NCBI GenBank assembly: GCA_903915655.1
Contig: CAIWTU010000007.1
Location: 48,176-112,175 of the forward strand
Direction of reading: 5' to 3'
DNA: 64,000 nt
Origin: an uncultured Geobacter sp.
GTDB taxonomy: Bacteria; Desulfobacterota; Desulfuromonadia; Geobacterales; Geobacteraceae
The notes under the pieces are model-generated. The model did not search any database. It saw only the letters and a list, made by a program, of their open reading frames with translations, and had not been told where the DNA came from. The translations under genes were made by a program, and so were the position numbers. Every line of letters starts with the position of its first letter. The first letter of the stretch is position 1. This document shows positions 12,482-21,959 of this stretch, one piece after another.

Positions 12482-13600
12482 TCAGAGGTGCATCGGCATT
12501 ATAACCGATAAAAATTCATTCGAGTTCAAAGGTTTTAAAATTGCCGGCGAAAGTTCATCTTTCAAGTTAAGTTCAACATCACTTTCTTCTATGACGGAAA
12601 GTACATCAATAAAATATTTGGCGTTAAATCGCATGGCTATGTTTTCACCTTCATATTTTACTTCCATACTTTCACGAGCCTCGCCAAGCTCTGGATTGTT
12701 TGCAGATATCTCCATATTGCCATTCTGCAGCTCTAGACGTATTCCCTTAAATTTATCACTTGAAAGAATAGAGATCCTTTTCAGGGTATGGAGAAAATTG
12801 CTGCAATTGATGATTGCTGTTTTAGTGTTACTTACGGGTAAAACCCTGGTGTAATCAGGGAAGTCTCCGTCAACAAGCCTCATGACCATGGTAGTGTTAC
12901 CTTTTCTTATTATGGAGCTGTTATCCATAAAAGACAATAGTACTTCTCCGGGATCGTCATCTGTTATTCTTTTAATTTCGTAAATACCCTTTTTAGGGAA
13001 AATTACCCCTTTTTGAAGTTCTTTGGTTAAGATTCCGTCAAACTCCCTTTCCGTTATTGCGAGACGATGACCATCGGTAGCCACCATTTTTAATACAATT
13101 TTCCCATCTTTTTCAGCGGCCTTGATAAATACACCGTTGAGGCTGTATTTTGTCTCGTCGTGACAAATGGCATAAGCGGTTTTTTCAACCATACTGTTGA
13201 GAATCGAACTGTCCAGTTTTATAAAAGTACAATCATCTGTTTTTGGAAAATAGGGAAACTCGTCCGGTGAGAGTCCGACAATGTTGAACTGTGCCTTGCC
13301 GCAACGGAGATCGATCCAGTCATTTTCTCTGGTGGAAAAATAGATTTCCGAATCAGGTAATTCTTTTAGAATTTCGTAGATTTTTTTTGCGGATATCGTT
13401 ACCTTGCCCGGTTTTGTTACAGTTGCCGCATAGGAACTCTTCATACCGACTTCAAGGTCAGTGGCAGTTACATCTATTCCATCCGCATGTGCTTCGATGA
13501 ATACATTGGATAAAATAGGCATGGTTTTTCTTGTTTCGATTATTCCCTGAACCTTATGCAAAGCTTTTAGAAAAGTTTCTTTTTTGATCTTGAATTCCAT
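12482..13600 (-). CDS. dnaN: DNA polymerase III beta sliding clamp
   Basis: Ring-shaped processivity clamp that tethers DNA polymerase III and other repair enzymes to DNA. The 372 residues form the usual three similar domains; the N-terminus (MEFKIKKETFLKALHKVQGI) and the C-terminal PMHL end, which forms part of the protein-binding pocket (PMRL in E. coli), are diagnostic. It lies between dnaA and recF on the same strand, with a 222-base gap to dnaA that carries DnaA boxes. Confidence 0.97.
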   Translation of the reverse strand: MEFKIKKETFLKALHKVQGIIETRKTMPILSNVFIEAHADGIDVTATDLEVGMKSSYAATVTKPGKVTISAKKIYEILKELPDSEIYFSTRENDWIDLRCGKAQFNIVGLSPDEFPYFPKTDDCTFIKLDSSILNSMVEKTAYAICHDETKYSLNGVFIKAAEKDGKIVLKMVATDGHRLAITEREFDGILTKELQKGVIFPKKGIYEIKRITDDDPGEVLLSFMDNSSIIRKGNTTMVMRLVDGDFPDYTRVLPVSNTKTAIINCSNFLHTLKRISILSSDKFKGIRLELQNGNMEISANNPELGEARESMEVKYEGENIAMRFNAKYFIDVLSVIEESDVELNLKDELSPAILKPLNSNEFLSVIMPMHL

Positions 13601-13762
13601 GCCTCCCCCGGATATTGACAGCTACTGTTTCTATGTTTTTATAAAAGATTTTATAGTATAAAACAGATTGCTGTTGATTTGTAGCAAAACTCTTTTTTAT
13701 GCTGCAAATACGATGTTTTTGTTGTTGATAAAGATGTGAGCATATTGGCCGGGTTTTGCTGG

Positions 13763-13811
13763 TTATGCACAGGTCAAAACTTTATCCACTTTTGGCGGAT
13801 AGTTATGAACA
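13763..13811 (+). other. DnaA box cluster between dnaA and dnaN
   Basis: Three DnaA-box-like 9-mers in the same orientation: TTATGCACA at 13763-13771, TTATCCACT at 13782-13790 and TTATGAACA at 13803-13811, spaced 19-21 bases apart. The near-regular two-helical-turn phasing and the AT-rich sequence at 13630-13720 suggest a second part of a bipartite origin, or autoregulatory DnaA binding. Confidence 0.6.
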
Positions 13812-13822
13812 GTTTTCTCTCC

Positions 13823-15169
13823 CTAGTCCAACAGACCCCTTCTAATAGTTTCTATGTTGTTTCTCAACTCAAAATCGATGGAGATATGATTGGTTATCTT
13901 CTTTACAGAGTGAATGATTGTCGAGTGGTCCTTTCCACCAAACTTCTCGCCTATCTCCGGGTAGGAGGCCTTGGTAAGTTCGCGACAGAAGTAAATCGCA
14001 ATCTGACGCGGGATAACCAGATTTTTATGTCTTTTTTCAGATTTAAGATCGGATGTTTTCATGTTAAAGAAATCTGCAACAAATTTCTGAATAATTTCTA
14101 TGGTAATGTCCTTATTTTTTTCAACAATTATGTCTTTGAGGACTTCCCGGGCCATACAGAGGGATATTTCGTTACCGGTGAGACTGGCGTATGCACCTAA
14201 CCTTATCAACAGTCCTTCAAGCTCTCTGATGTTGCTTGTTGCACTGGAAGCCAGAAAAAGGGCAACGTCATCCGGGAGATTTATCTGGTCAAGCCCTGAT
14301 TTTTTCTTTAAAATGGCCATTTTGGTTTCCAGATCGGGTGGCTGTATATCCGCAATCAGTCCCCATTCAAAACGGGAGCGGAGTCTCTGTTCCAGACCTG
14401 GCATATCTTTGGGAAACTTGTCAGAAGTTACAACTATCTGCTTATGTGACTCATGGAGTGAATTAAAGGTGTGGAAAAATTCCTCCTGGGTTCTCTCCTT
14501 CCCGGCTATAAACTGGACATCGTCTATCAGGAGCACGTCCATGCTTCTGAATTTATTACGGAATGAATCCATTTTGCTGTAACGGAGACAATTTATCAAT
14601 TCGTTCATAAATTTTTCCGAGCTGTAATAACACATGCGGGCATTTTTGTTGTTCTGGTATACGTGGTTACCTATGGCGGTCAGCAGATGAGTTTTGCCAA
14701 GGCCGACTCCACCGTAGATAAAAAGAGGATTATAGGTGGCAGCAGGATTGTTTGCAACGGCCTGAGCGGCTGCATGGGCAAACTGGTTGCTTGCTCCGCA
14801 GACAAAGGTGTCAAAGGTGTATTTTGGATTCAGATTTGGGTTGTAAGCAGAATCTTTTACGGCTTCCTTTTGGATTTGGGGTTCATTTAAACCTGGTATT
14901 ATTTCAGATTCGGATGGTTTTTCCGCTGTAACGCGGCAAACCTGCAGCTGTACATCGAGTCTGGACTTACAAACAACCGATACGGCCTCTTTTATCATTG
15001 CAATATAGTTTTCATTGATCATTTCCTTGAAAAAGTCGTTGGGGACTTCCAGGAAAATGGAATCATTTTTTACTTCAAGAAATCGTAACGGTAGTATCCA
15101 GGTATTTAAGGTATGCTGGGTAAGAACTTTTTGCAGATTGGAGAGCGCTTCAAGCCAGACCTTTTCCAT
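13823..15169 (-). CDS. dnaA: Chromosomal replication initiator DnaA
   Basis: AAA+ initiator that binds DnaA boxes at oriC and melts the origin. It has 448 residues. Domain I is the N-terminal 80 residues, domain II a short linker, domain III the AAA+ core with Walker A GGVGLGKTHLL and Walker B LLIDDVQF, and domain IV the box-binding helix-turn-helix with the signature GGKDHSTIIHSVKKI. An AAGG ribosome site precedes the ATG. DnaA boxes lie on both sides of the gene. Confidence 0.98.
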   Translation of the reverse strand: MEKVWLEALSNLQKVLTQHTLNTWILPLRFLEVKNDSIFLEVPNDFFKEMINENYIAMIKEAVSVVCKSRLDVQLQVCRVTAEKPSESEIIPGLNEPQIQKEAVKDSAYNPNLNPKYTFDTFVCGASNQFAHAAAQAVANNPAATYNPLFIYGGVGLGKTHLLTAIGNHVYQNNKNARMCYYSSEKFMNELINCLRYSKMDSFRNKFRSMDVLLIDDVQFIAGKERTQEEFFHTFNSLHESHKQIVVTSDKFPKDMPGLEQRLRSRFEWGLIADIQPPDLETKMAILKKKSGLDQINLPDDVALFLASSATSNIRELEGLLIRLGAYASLTGNEISLCMAREVLKDIIVEKNKDITIEIIQKFVADFFNMKTSDLKSEKRHKNLVIPRQIAIYFCRELTKASYPEIGEKFGGKDHSTIIHSVKKITNHISIDFELRNNIETIRRGLLD

Positions 15170-15453
15170 ACTTAAACCTTCTTATGTTTTAACAATTTAT
15201 GCACAGTTTTATCAACAACTGTTGATAAGCTATATATCTGTATCATTACAGATAGTTATATGTAAAAATGGATAGGTTTATTTTGGCTGTTTATAGTTAT
15301 TGCCGAACTAGGAGACTAGCAGACACGTTACTAATTAGCAAGGCTATTTTTTCCACCGGTTTTAAATTATAGATTGACAAAATAGCTGTTATATGAGTAA
15401 AAGGGGTACTTACGTATAATAATTATTATCCACAATTATGAGGAGTTTGCAGA
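15170..15453. other. Candidate oriC (dnaA-rpmH intergenic region)
   Basis: An AT-rich, gene-free stretch between divergent dnaA and rpmH. DnaA boxes: TTATGCACA at 15197-15205, TTATCAACA at 15209-15217, its inverted copy TGTTGATAA at 15220-15228, and a perfect TTATCCACA at 15426-15434. A perfect inverted repeat (TATCTGTA - 4 bases - TACAGATA) lies at 15235-15254. The gene context dnaA|rpmH is the classical bacterial origin location. Where strands first open was not determined. Confidence 0.75.
15374..15420 (+). promoter_or_regulatory. Probable rpmH promoter region
   Basis: A perfect TTGACA at 15374-15379 and a perfect TATAAT at 15415-15420 lie upstream of rpmH. They are too far apart to form one promoter, so either TATAAT pairs with a weak upstream element or two starts exist. 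A start from TATAAT would fall at about 15427, inside the perfect DnaA box, which could let DnaA repress rpmH-rnpA. Confidence 0.45.
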
Positions 15454-15603
15454 ATGAAAAGGACATATCAACCAAGCAATGTTTCGAGAAAAAGAACCCA
15501 CGGTTTTCTAGTTCGTATGTCAACTAAAAATGGAAGACTGGTCATCAAGAGAAGAAGAGCTAAAGGCAGGAAAAGGTTGGCTGTACAGATTGCTGCCAAG
15601 TAG
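15454..15603 (+). CDS. rpmH: 50S ribosomal protein L34
   Basis: Small basic protein of the large ribosomal subunit. It has 49 residues ([18 protein letters not shown]...), with the Arg/Lys-rich C-terminal half typical of L34. An AGGAG ribosome site stands upstream. It heads the plus-strand block rpmH-rnpA-yidD-yidC, with only 5 bases before rnpA. Confidence 0.97.
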   Translation: MKRTYQPSNVSRKRTHGFLVRMSTKNGRLVIKRRRAKGRKRLAVQIAAK

Positions 15604-15608
15604 CAGGG

Positions 15609-15959
15609 GTGGCTCAATCATTCTCGAAGGAAGAGCGCTTGCTGAAAAGGCCAGAATTTTTGCGACTGGCTGCATCGGGCAATAAATTACATACGGCACA
15701 TTTTATAATTGTATGGGATGCAACAGATGGCGCTTCTTTAAGGTTGGGTATAACTGTAAGTCGCAAAGTTGGAAATGCTGTTGTACGAAATAGCATAAAA
15801 AGGAAGGTGCGCGAAAATTTCAGGCTGCACAAGGAAAATTTTTTTAGTGCCGATTTCAACCTGATTGCCAAAAAAGGTGCGGAAAAGCTGGATTTTATTG
15901 CCGTTTGGCGTGAGCTTTATTCAGCTTTACTACAGATTAAAACAAGAATTAAATGTTAA
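15609..15959 (+). CDS. rnpA: Ribonuclease P protein component
   Basis: Protein subunit of RNase P, which helps the catalytic RNA cleave the 5' leader of tRNA precursors. It has 116 residues with a GTG start. The diagnostic RNR-type motif reads [16 protein letters not shown], and the early [10 protein letters not shown] helix and [12 protein letters not shown] segment are conserved. The stop overlaps the start of yidD by 7 bases. Confidence 0.93.
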   Translation: MAQSFSKEERLLKRPEFLRLAASGNKLHTAHFIIVWDATDGASLRLGITVSRKVGNAVVRNSIKRKVRENFRLHKENFFSADFNLIAKKGAEKLDFIAVWRELYSALLQIKTRIKC

Positions 15960-16165
15960 GTAAGGTAATTATACTACTCATTAGCGCTTATCAAAAACTG
16001 GTGTCACCTTTACTTGTGAAATCCTGTCGTTTTTATCCCACCTGTTCGCAATACTCAAAGCAGTCAATAGAGAAGCATGGTCTTGCAAAGGGGATCTTGT
16101 ATACCGCCATGCGACTATTAAAATGTCATCCCTTCCACCCTGGCGGTTACGATCCGGTAAAATAA
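15953..16165 (+). CDS. yidD: Membrane protein insertion efficiency factor YidD
   Basis: A 70-residue, membrane-associated protein that aids YidC-dependent insertion. It has an N-terminal amphipathic/hydrophobic helix ([17 protein letters not shown]) and the conserved cysteine motif [15 protein letters not shown], then the [11 protein letters not shown] end. It overlaps rnpA and stands 16 bases before yidC, as in most bacteria. Confidence 0.95.
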   Translation: MLSKVIILLISAYQKLVSPLLVKSCRFYPTCSQYSKQSIEKHGLAKGILYTAMRLLKCHPFHPGGYDPVK

Positions 16166-16181
16166 GTTATCAGGAGTTTTT

Positions 16182-17756
16182 ATGGATAAGCGGGCAATTA
16201 TTGCGGTAGTATTATCGATAGCTTTTTTTTATGCCTATTATCTGGTATTCCCGCCAGCAAAAGAGGTCACAAAACAGCTTCCTGGTCAGGTTGTAGTCTC
16301 CTCGGCGACTACTGCTGCTGTTAAGCCTGCAGTACAACTGCCGGTGGCGACAGCTGTTACGTTGACTGCACATGATGTTCTGGTCGAGACAGATTATTAC
16401 AGGGCCGTTTTTTCCAGCGAGGGCGCCAGCCTGAAAAGCCTTGTACTTAAGAAATTTCAGGAAACTAACACCACGCCAGGCAAACCGGTTGCACTGATAA
16501 GCGAAAACAATCCTGCCGGTTTCATGCTCAAGACCTCTGCCACAGGTTTTTCCCTCCCGGCATCTGCAATTTATAGTTCGAATGCCGGATCAATTCATTT
16601 GAAAAAAGGAGAAAGGAAGCCCCTGGTCTTCAGATATAACTCTCCGCTAGGTTACGTTGTAGAAAAAAGCTATATTTTTTCTGGCGACGGTTACGGCATA
16701 GATTTAAATACGCAAATTCGTAATTCAGGAACGCAAAAACTGGCCGGGAGCCTAGAACTTGTCCTCCCTTATCTAGTCGGGGACAAGGAAGTGCAAAGCC
16801 GGTTTGAGATCAGCGGTCCTGTAACCCTGACGGACAATAAATTAAAAGTCGATACTCTAAAAGACCTGGACAAAAATGGGAAAAAATATGAGAAGGTCAC
16901 CTGGACAGGTTTTGCCGACAAATACTTTTTAAGCGCTGTCTTAACCAGGGACGCGAGTATAGAATCAGTCAATATCCGGAATGGCGCCGCTAATTATATC
17001 GATTCCATCGTTGTTTCTCCCGCTTTTTCCCTGCAGGAAGGCCAGTCCTTCACAATTACACAAAAGCTTTTCTTCGGCCCCAAGGACCTTGATATACTGA
17101 AAGCGCAGGGATCCAACCTTGAGCAGGTTCTCGATCTCGGCTGGTTTTCTTCACTTGCCCGACCCTTGCTTTACATACTGAAGTACTTCTATCAATATAC
17201 CCACAATTATGGGTTTGCTATTATCATTATTACGATAATACTGAAGATTCTCTTTTTCCCGCTTACTCATAAAAGCTACAAGTCGATGAAGGAAATGCAG
17301 AAACTGCAGCCAAAGCTACTCGATCTCAAGGAAAAGTACAAAGACGATCGTGAAGGGCTGAATCGGTCCACTATGGAAATGTATAAGACACACAAGGTTA
17401 ACCCCCTCGGTGGTTGCTTGCCCATGGTTGTCCAGATACCCGTTTTCTTTGCCCTCTATAAAGCATTGATGTCTTCTATTGAGCTGCGCCACGCGCCATT
17501 TATTTTATGGATAACCGACCTTTCTGCAAAGGACCCTTATTATGTGACCCCTGTAATTATGGGTGCGACCATGTTTATCCAACAGAAAATGACACCTTCG
17601 ACCATGGATCCCATGCAAGCCAAGATGATGCTGGCTCTTCCGGTCGTCTTTACGTTTATGTTTCTCAACTTTCCATCAGGATTGGTAATTTACTGGCTCG
17701 TGAATAACATTTTGACCATTGCCCAGCAGGCTTATATTAACAAGCAACTGGATTAA
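16182..17756 (+). CDS. yidC: Membrane protein insertase YidC
   Basis: Inner-membrane insertase acting alone or with SecYEG. The 524-residue protein has an N-terminal transmembrane helix (residues 5-22), a large periplasmic beta domain (about 50-310) and the conserved five-helix insertase core (about 330-524) with the segment YGFAIIIITIILKILFFPL and the KSYKSMKEMQKLQPKL amphipathic helix. This is the Gram-negative form of the protein. The next gene is mnmE rather than the usual jag/khpB. Confidence 0.97.
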   Translation: MDKRAIIAVVLSIAFFYAYYLVFPPAKEVTKQLPGQVVVSSATTAAVKPAVQLPVATAVTLTAHDVLVETDYYRAVFSSEGASLKSLVLKKFQETNTTPGKPVALISENNPAGFMLKTSATGFSLPASAIYSSNAGSIHLKKGERKPLVFRYNSPLGYVVEKSYIFSGDGYGIDLNTQIRNSGTQKLAGSLELVLPYLVGDKEVQSRFEISGPVTLTDNKLKVDTLKDLDKNGKKYEKVTWTGFADKYFLSAVLTRDASIESVNIRNGAANYIDSIVVSPAFSLQEGQSFTITQKLFFGPKDLDILKAQGSNLEQVLDLGWFSSLARPLLYILKYFYQYTHNYGFAIIIITIILKILFFPLTHKSYKSMKEMQKLQPKLLDLKEKYKDDREGLNRSTMEMYKTHKVNPLGGCLPMVVQIPVFFALYKALMSSIELRHAPFILWITDLSAKDPYYVTPVIMGATMFIQQKMTPSTMDPMQAKMMLALPVVFTFMFLNFPSGLVIYWLVNNILTIAQQAYINKQLD

Positions 17757-17781
17757 TGTGCGGCAGCGGAGAAGCGGGTAA

Positions 17782-19152
17782 ATGTATATAAGCGATACGA
17801 TAGCTGCAATCAGTACTCCAGTAGGCGAGGGTGGTATCGGGATTATCAGGGTGAGTGGTGAAAACGCCAGGAAAATTGCCGGGTTTATTTTTGTTCCCCA
17901 TAAAAGCGGTGGCCTTAAAAGCCACCGCTTTTATTATGGCCGCATTATTAATCCTGCTGATGGAACCTGTCTGGATGAGGCGATGGTAGTCTTGATGCTT
18001 GCGCCGAAGTCTTATACCGCTGAAGATGTACTCGAGATTCAATGCCATGGCGGTTATCTGGTGGTGCAGAAAATTCTTGAACTGGTTTTAAGGCAGGGGG
18101 CCAGGCTGGCTGAGCCTGGTGAATTCACAAAAAGGGCTTTTCTTAATGGACGTCTTGATCTTGTCCAGGCTGAAGCGGTTATCGACGTGATAAGGGGCAA
18201 AACGGAAGCTGCCCTTGCGCTTGCCCAGCACCAGCGGGAAGGGCTCCTTTCGCGCAAGATTGCGGATATCAAAGAGGGGATAGCCGAGTCTCTTGCGCTG
18301 ATAGAGTCGTGTCTCGATTTTCCGGAGGAAGATATCGAGTTTGCCGGCAATGCCGAGATCACCAATCTGGTTGGGAATTCACTCGAAGGAATAGATACAC
18401 TCCTTCGAGGTTATTCCGAAGGCAAGCTGTTGCGTGAAGGTGTTTCAGTCCTCATAGCGGGAAAACCGAATGTTGGTAAATCTAGCCTTTTGAACACATT
18501 GTTAAAGGAAAAGCGCTCTATAGTTACCTCGGTTCCTGGGACTACGCGTGACATTATCGAAGAGGTTGTAAACATCAAGGGCCTCCCTGTAAAGATGCTT
18601 GACACTGCCGGGATCAGAGAGGCTCGGGATGAGATCGAACAGGAGGGGGTGAGGTTGGCGCTGGAAAAGATACCTCTGGCAGATCTTGTTTTGTTCGTCA
18701 TGGATGCCTCTCGTACGTTTGACTCAGAAGACCTCCTGCTTCTAGATGCTGTTGAAGGAAAAGCAGTCCTTGTAGTAATAAACAAATGCGATCTGCCGGT
18801 TATCCTGTCGTTGCCGCCGGAATTTTCCGCTTGGCAGACGGTTGAAATATCTACCGCTACCGGTTACGGAATTGATAAGCTTTGTAATCAAATCTATGCA
18901 ACATTCTTCCACGGCGATGCGGTTGACGCCAGGGAGTATGTGGCTGTATCACTAGCACGCCAGCGCGACGTTTTGATAAGGTCGGCAGATTCGCTACGCA
19001 CATTTATAAAAAACTTTAATGAAGGATTAAATTTGGAGCTGGTTGCAGTTGATCTTCGTGACGCCCTGAATGCTGTTGGCGAGCTGACGGGGGAGACCAC
19101 CGCTGATGACATTCTGGACCTCATTTTTCAACGCTTTTGCATCGGCAAGTAG
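17782..19152 (+). CDS. mnmE: tRNA modification GTPase MnmE
   Basis: With MnmG, installs the carboxymethylaminomethyl group on wobble U34 of certain tRNAs. The 456 residues comprise an N-terminal folate-binding domain (DTIAAISTPVGEGGIGIIR), a helical domain, an inserted G domain (GKPNVGKSSLLN, DTAGIRE, NKCD) and the invariant C-terminal CIGK ending. It is 25 bases after yidC and likely in the same transcript. Confidence 0.97.
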   Translation: MYISDTIAAISTPVGEGGIGIIRVSGENARKIAGFIFVPHKSGGLKSHRFYYGRIINPADGTCLDEAMVVLMLAPKSYTAEDVLEIQCHGGYLVVQKILELVLRQGARLAEPGEFTKRAFLNGRLDLVQAEAVIDVIRGKTEAALALAQHQREGLLSRKIADIKEGIAESLALIESCLDFPEEDIEFAGNAEITNLVGNSLEGIDTLLRGYSEGKLLREGVSVLIAGKPNVGKSSLLNTLLKEKRSIVTSVPGTTRDIIEEVVNIKGLPVKMLDTAGIREARDEIEQEGVRLALEKIPLADLVLFVMDASRTFDSEDLLLLDAVEGKAVLVVINKCDLPVILSLPPEFSAWQTVEISTATGYGIDKLCNQIYATFFHGDAVDAREYVAVSLARQRDVLIRSADSLRTFIKNFNEGLNLELVAVDLRDALNAVGELTGETTADDILDLIFQRFCIGK

Positions 19153-19156
19153 GATC

Positions 19157-19172
19157 TGTTTCACGTGGAACA
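19157..19172. other. parS-like centromere site
   Basis: TGTTTCACGTGGAACA differs by one base from the widely conserved parS TGTTTCACGTGAAACA bound by ParB. It lies 5 bases after the mnmE stop, close to the origin, where parS sites normally cluster. No parA or parB gene is present in the window. Confidence 0.8.
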
Positions 19173-19231
19173 TTTTTTGTTCGCGCCAAAATCATTGCCA
19201 ATATACGGGAGCGGCTTACAAAAATCTTTAT

Positions 19232-19324
19232 CACCCTTCGACAAGCTCAGGGCGAACGGACTCGACTCTAATGACTGGTTGATATCCCGTTCGTGGTGAG
19301 CTTATCGAACCATGAACGGGATAT
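19232..19324. repeat. Pair of REP-like palindromic elements
   Basis: The first unit (about 19232-19259) contains CCTTCGACAAGCTCAGGG and GCGAACGG. The second, 19282-19324, is an inverted repeat with 11-base arms (ATATCCCGTTC and GAACGGGATAT) around a GTGGTGAGCTTATCGAACC-type core. Related sequences recur in many environmental bacterial genomes. They lie between mnmE and mnmG. Confidence 0.6.
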
Positions 19325-19395
19325 TTATGCAAGAGGCTAACTAGATTAACTAAAGATTGAGCGGTCTGAGATCGCCCGGATAGCGGAGAAAAGTT

Positions 19396-21270
19396 GTGGT
19401 TGTATATGAGGAGAAATATGATGTTGTGGTGGTAGGCGCCGGCCATGCTGGGTGTGAGGCGGCGCTGGCCGCAGCGCGAATGGGGTGCAAGACGCTGCTG
19501 TTAACAATCAACCTGGATTCCGTGGCTCTCATGTCCTGCAATCCGGCTATTGGTGGCCTGGCCAAAGGGCACCTTGTCAGGGAGATAGATGCTCTTGGTG
19601 GCGAAATGGGAAAAAACATAGATGCCACCGGGATCCAGTTTCGTATTTTGAATACGAAAAAGGGGCCGGCTGTCCGTGCTTCACGAGCCCAAGCGGACAA
19701 GCAGATGTACCGACTCCGGATGAAGTATGTACTGGAGTTGCAGGAAAAACTGGAAATAAAGCAGGGCGAGGTAACCGGGTTGCATCTGGAGGAAGGGGTC
19801 GTGACCGGCGTAGATACCAAGGTAGGGGTGAGGTATCCAGGTAAAACTGTCATCATAACAACAGGGACCTTCATGCGTGGGTTGATCCATGTGGGGCTTA
19901 CGAGCTATCCGGGCGGAAGGGCTGGTGACCTCCCCTCTATCGGTTTATCGGACCGCCTGCGGGATATTGGTTTTACGGTCGGACGTCTCAAGACCGGTAC
20001 TCCTGCCAGGCTTAACGGTAAGACAATCGATTTCGGCAGGCTGGAAGTACAAAATGGGGATGAAGTCCCTGTCCCGTTTTCCTTTTCGACGCTCAGCATA
20101 GACAGGCCGCAGTTACCGTGCCATATCGCTTATACCAACGAGCGCACCCATGAGATAATCCGCGCCGGACTTGATCGCTCACCTCTTTATTCAGGGATTA
20201 TACAGGGAGTAGGTCCACGTTACTGTCCTTCGATCGAAGACAAGGTTGTCCGTTTTCCTGAAAAGGTGAGGCATCAGACCTTTCTTGAACCGGAAGGTAA
20301 AGATACAGTGGAGATATATCCAAGCGGACTCTCAACGTCACTGCCGATTGACATACAGTTTAACCTTTACCGTTCTATCGAAGGGCTTGAGCGGGTCGAA
20401 ATCATGCGTCCAGCTTATGCCATAGAATATGACTATGTAGACCCCATTCAGCTGCACGCTTCCCTGGAGACGAAACCGGTGAGTAATCTTTACCATGCCG
20501 GCCAGATAAATGGAACCTCCGGATATGAAGAAGCAGCAGCGCAGGGGCTTATCGCAGGTATCAACGCAGCATTGCGCTGCAAGGGGAAGGAGCCGCTTAT
20601 ACTTGGCCGCAGCGAGGCGTACATAGGCGTCTTGATAGATGACCTCGTTACATTGGGGACGAAAGAGCCTTACAGGATGTTTACCTCCAGGGCTGAGTAC
20701 CGGCTTCTCCTCCGCGAAGATAATGCAGACCTCCGCCTACGTGAGAAAGGGCACGCAGTTGGGTTGCTCCCAGAAAAAGAATACAGGGCTTTCATCGAAA
20801 AAAAAGAGATGATAAAGGAAGAGTTTGCCCGTCTGAAATGCTGCAGAATTACACCGTCGGATACAGACCCGGGCTTTCTTTCAACACACGGTTTAGCAGG
20901 ATTGCAGAATGCGATTACGTACGAACAGCTCTTGCGGCGCCCGGATATTACCTATCGAGAGCTTGGCCGAATAGACCCCTGCTCGATGGAAGTTCCCGAG
21001 CTGGTGCGCGAGCAGGTGGAGATCCAGATAAAATACCAGGGCTATATCGAACGTCAGCTGCTGGAGGTAGATAGAGCGGCTAAGCTAGAGGGAACGCAGA
21101 TTCCAAGAAATTATGACTATAAAAGTCTCAGCGGTCTTTCCGCAGAGGTGCGAGAAAAATTCATTAAGTTCAGTCCGGATACCCTCGGACAGGCCTCGCG
21201 GATTCCAGGTATCACTCCGGCTGCAATAACCATTCTTTCCATTGCATTGAAGGTTCTGAAAGAGCAATGA
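19396..21270 (+). CDS. mnmG: tRNA uridine 5-carboxymethylaminomethyl modification enzyme MnmG
   Basis: FAD-dependent partner of MnmE (also called GidA) for U34 modification. It has 624 residues. The N-terminal FAD fold reads VVVGAGHAGCEAALAAARMG, followed by the family motif CNPAIGGLAKGHLVREIDALGG and, further on, NGTSGYEEAAAQGL. The GTG start at 19396 follows a GGAG site by 8 bases. Its stop overlaps the rsmG start (ATGA). Confidence 0.97.
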   Translation: MVVYEEKYDVVVVGAGHAGCEAALAAARMGCKTLLLTINLDSVALMSCNPAIGGLAKGHLVREIDALGGEMGKNIDATGIQFRILNTKKGPAVRASRAQADKQMYRLRMKYVLELQEKLEIKQGEVTGLHLEEGVVTGVDTKVGVRYPGKTVIITTGTFMRGLIHVGLTSYPGGRAGDLPSIGLSDRLRDIGFTVGRLKTGTPARLNGKTIDFGRLEVQNGDEVPVPFSFSTLSIDRPQLPCHIAYTNERTHEIIRAGLDRSPLYSGIIQGVGPRYCPSIEDKVVRFPEKVRHQTFLEPEGKDTVEIYPSGLSTSLPIDIQFNLYRSIEGLERVEIMRPAYAIEYDYVDPIQLHASLETKPVSNLYHAGQINGTSGYEEAAAQGLIAGINAALRCKGKEPLILGRSEAYIGVLIDDLVTLGTKEPYRMFTSRAEYRLLLREDNADLRLREKGHAVGLLPEKEYRAFIEKKEMIKEEFARLKCCRITPSDTDPGFLSTHGLAGLQNAITYEQLLRRPDITYRELGRIDPCSMEVPELVREQVEIQIKYQGYIERQLLEVDRAAKLEGTQIPRNYDYKSLSGLSAEVREKFIKFSPDTLGQASRIPGITPAAITILSIALKVLKEQ

Positions 21271-21959
21271 AGAGAGAGATCAGAGAGCTATTGGTGCAGG
21301 GCGGAAATCAGTTAGGAATAGAGCTGAAATCCCAAGAGGTTGTAAAGTTCAGCGAATTGTCGGCCGAACTCAATAAATGGAACAAGAAAATAAATCTTAC
21401 TTCCATCCGGGATGACAGCGATGTTGTACTGAAGCACTTTATTGATTCTCTCTCCCTCCTGAAGGTGATCGGCAAAGAGGGGCGCCTGCTCGACGTAGGA
21501 TCAGGGGGGGGCTTTCCGGCGATCCCGCTCAAGATCATGCTGCCGCTGCTTTCTGTTGTCTCGGTGGATGCAGTGGAGAAAAAGATCCTCTTTCAGCGAC
21601 ACGTGGCAAGGATTTTGAGGCTGCACGATTTTTCCGCTCTCCACGCAAGGGTTGAGGAGCTGTCGCTTCGGTATCCGCTACATTTTAACTGGATAGTTTC
21701 CCGGGCGTTTTCCGATATCCCCGCTTTTGTCAGAATTGCTCTGCCGCTCCTGAAAGATAATGGATGCATTGTGGCGATGAAAGGTAAAAAAGGAAAAGAA
21801 GAGGCGGTGGCGGCAGAAAAAGAGTGTCTTGAAATGGGAGTTGCAGTGACTGCTGTTTTAGATATTACTCTGCCCGTAACAGGGGCGACACGCTGTCTGG
21901 TTTTGATGCAAAAGAGGGAATGGTCACAGGGCAACATACATTCAAAAAAAACAATTTAA
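21267..21959 (+). CDS. rsmG: 16S rRNA (guanine527-N7)-methyltransferase
   Basis: SAM-dependent enzyme (GidB) that methylates G527 of 16S rRNA. It has 230 residues. The SAM motif is LLDVGSGGGFPAIPLKI, preceded by NLTSIRD and the HFIDSLSL segment, and followed by VSRAFSD. It overlaps mnmG by 4 bases, so it is translationally coupled. In many bacteria parA-parB follow rsmG, but here they do not. Confidence 0.96.
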   Translation: MKREIRELLVQGGNQLGIELKSQEVVKFSELSAELNKWNKKINLTSIRDDSDVVLKHFIDSLSLLKVIGKEGRLLDVGSGGGFPAIPLKIMLPLLSVVSVDAVEKKILFQRHVARILRLHDFSALHARVEELSLRYPLHFNWIVSRAFSDIPAFVRIALPLLKDNGCIVAMKGKKGKEEAVAAEKECLEMGVAVTAVLDITLPVTGATRCLVLMQKREWSQGNIHSKKTI

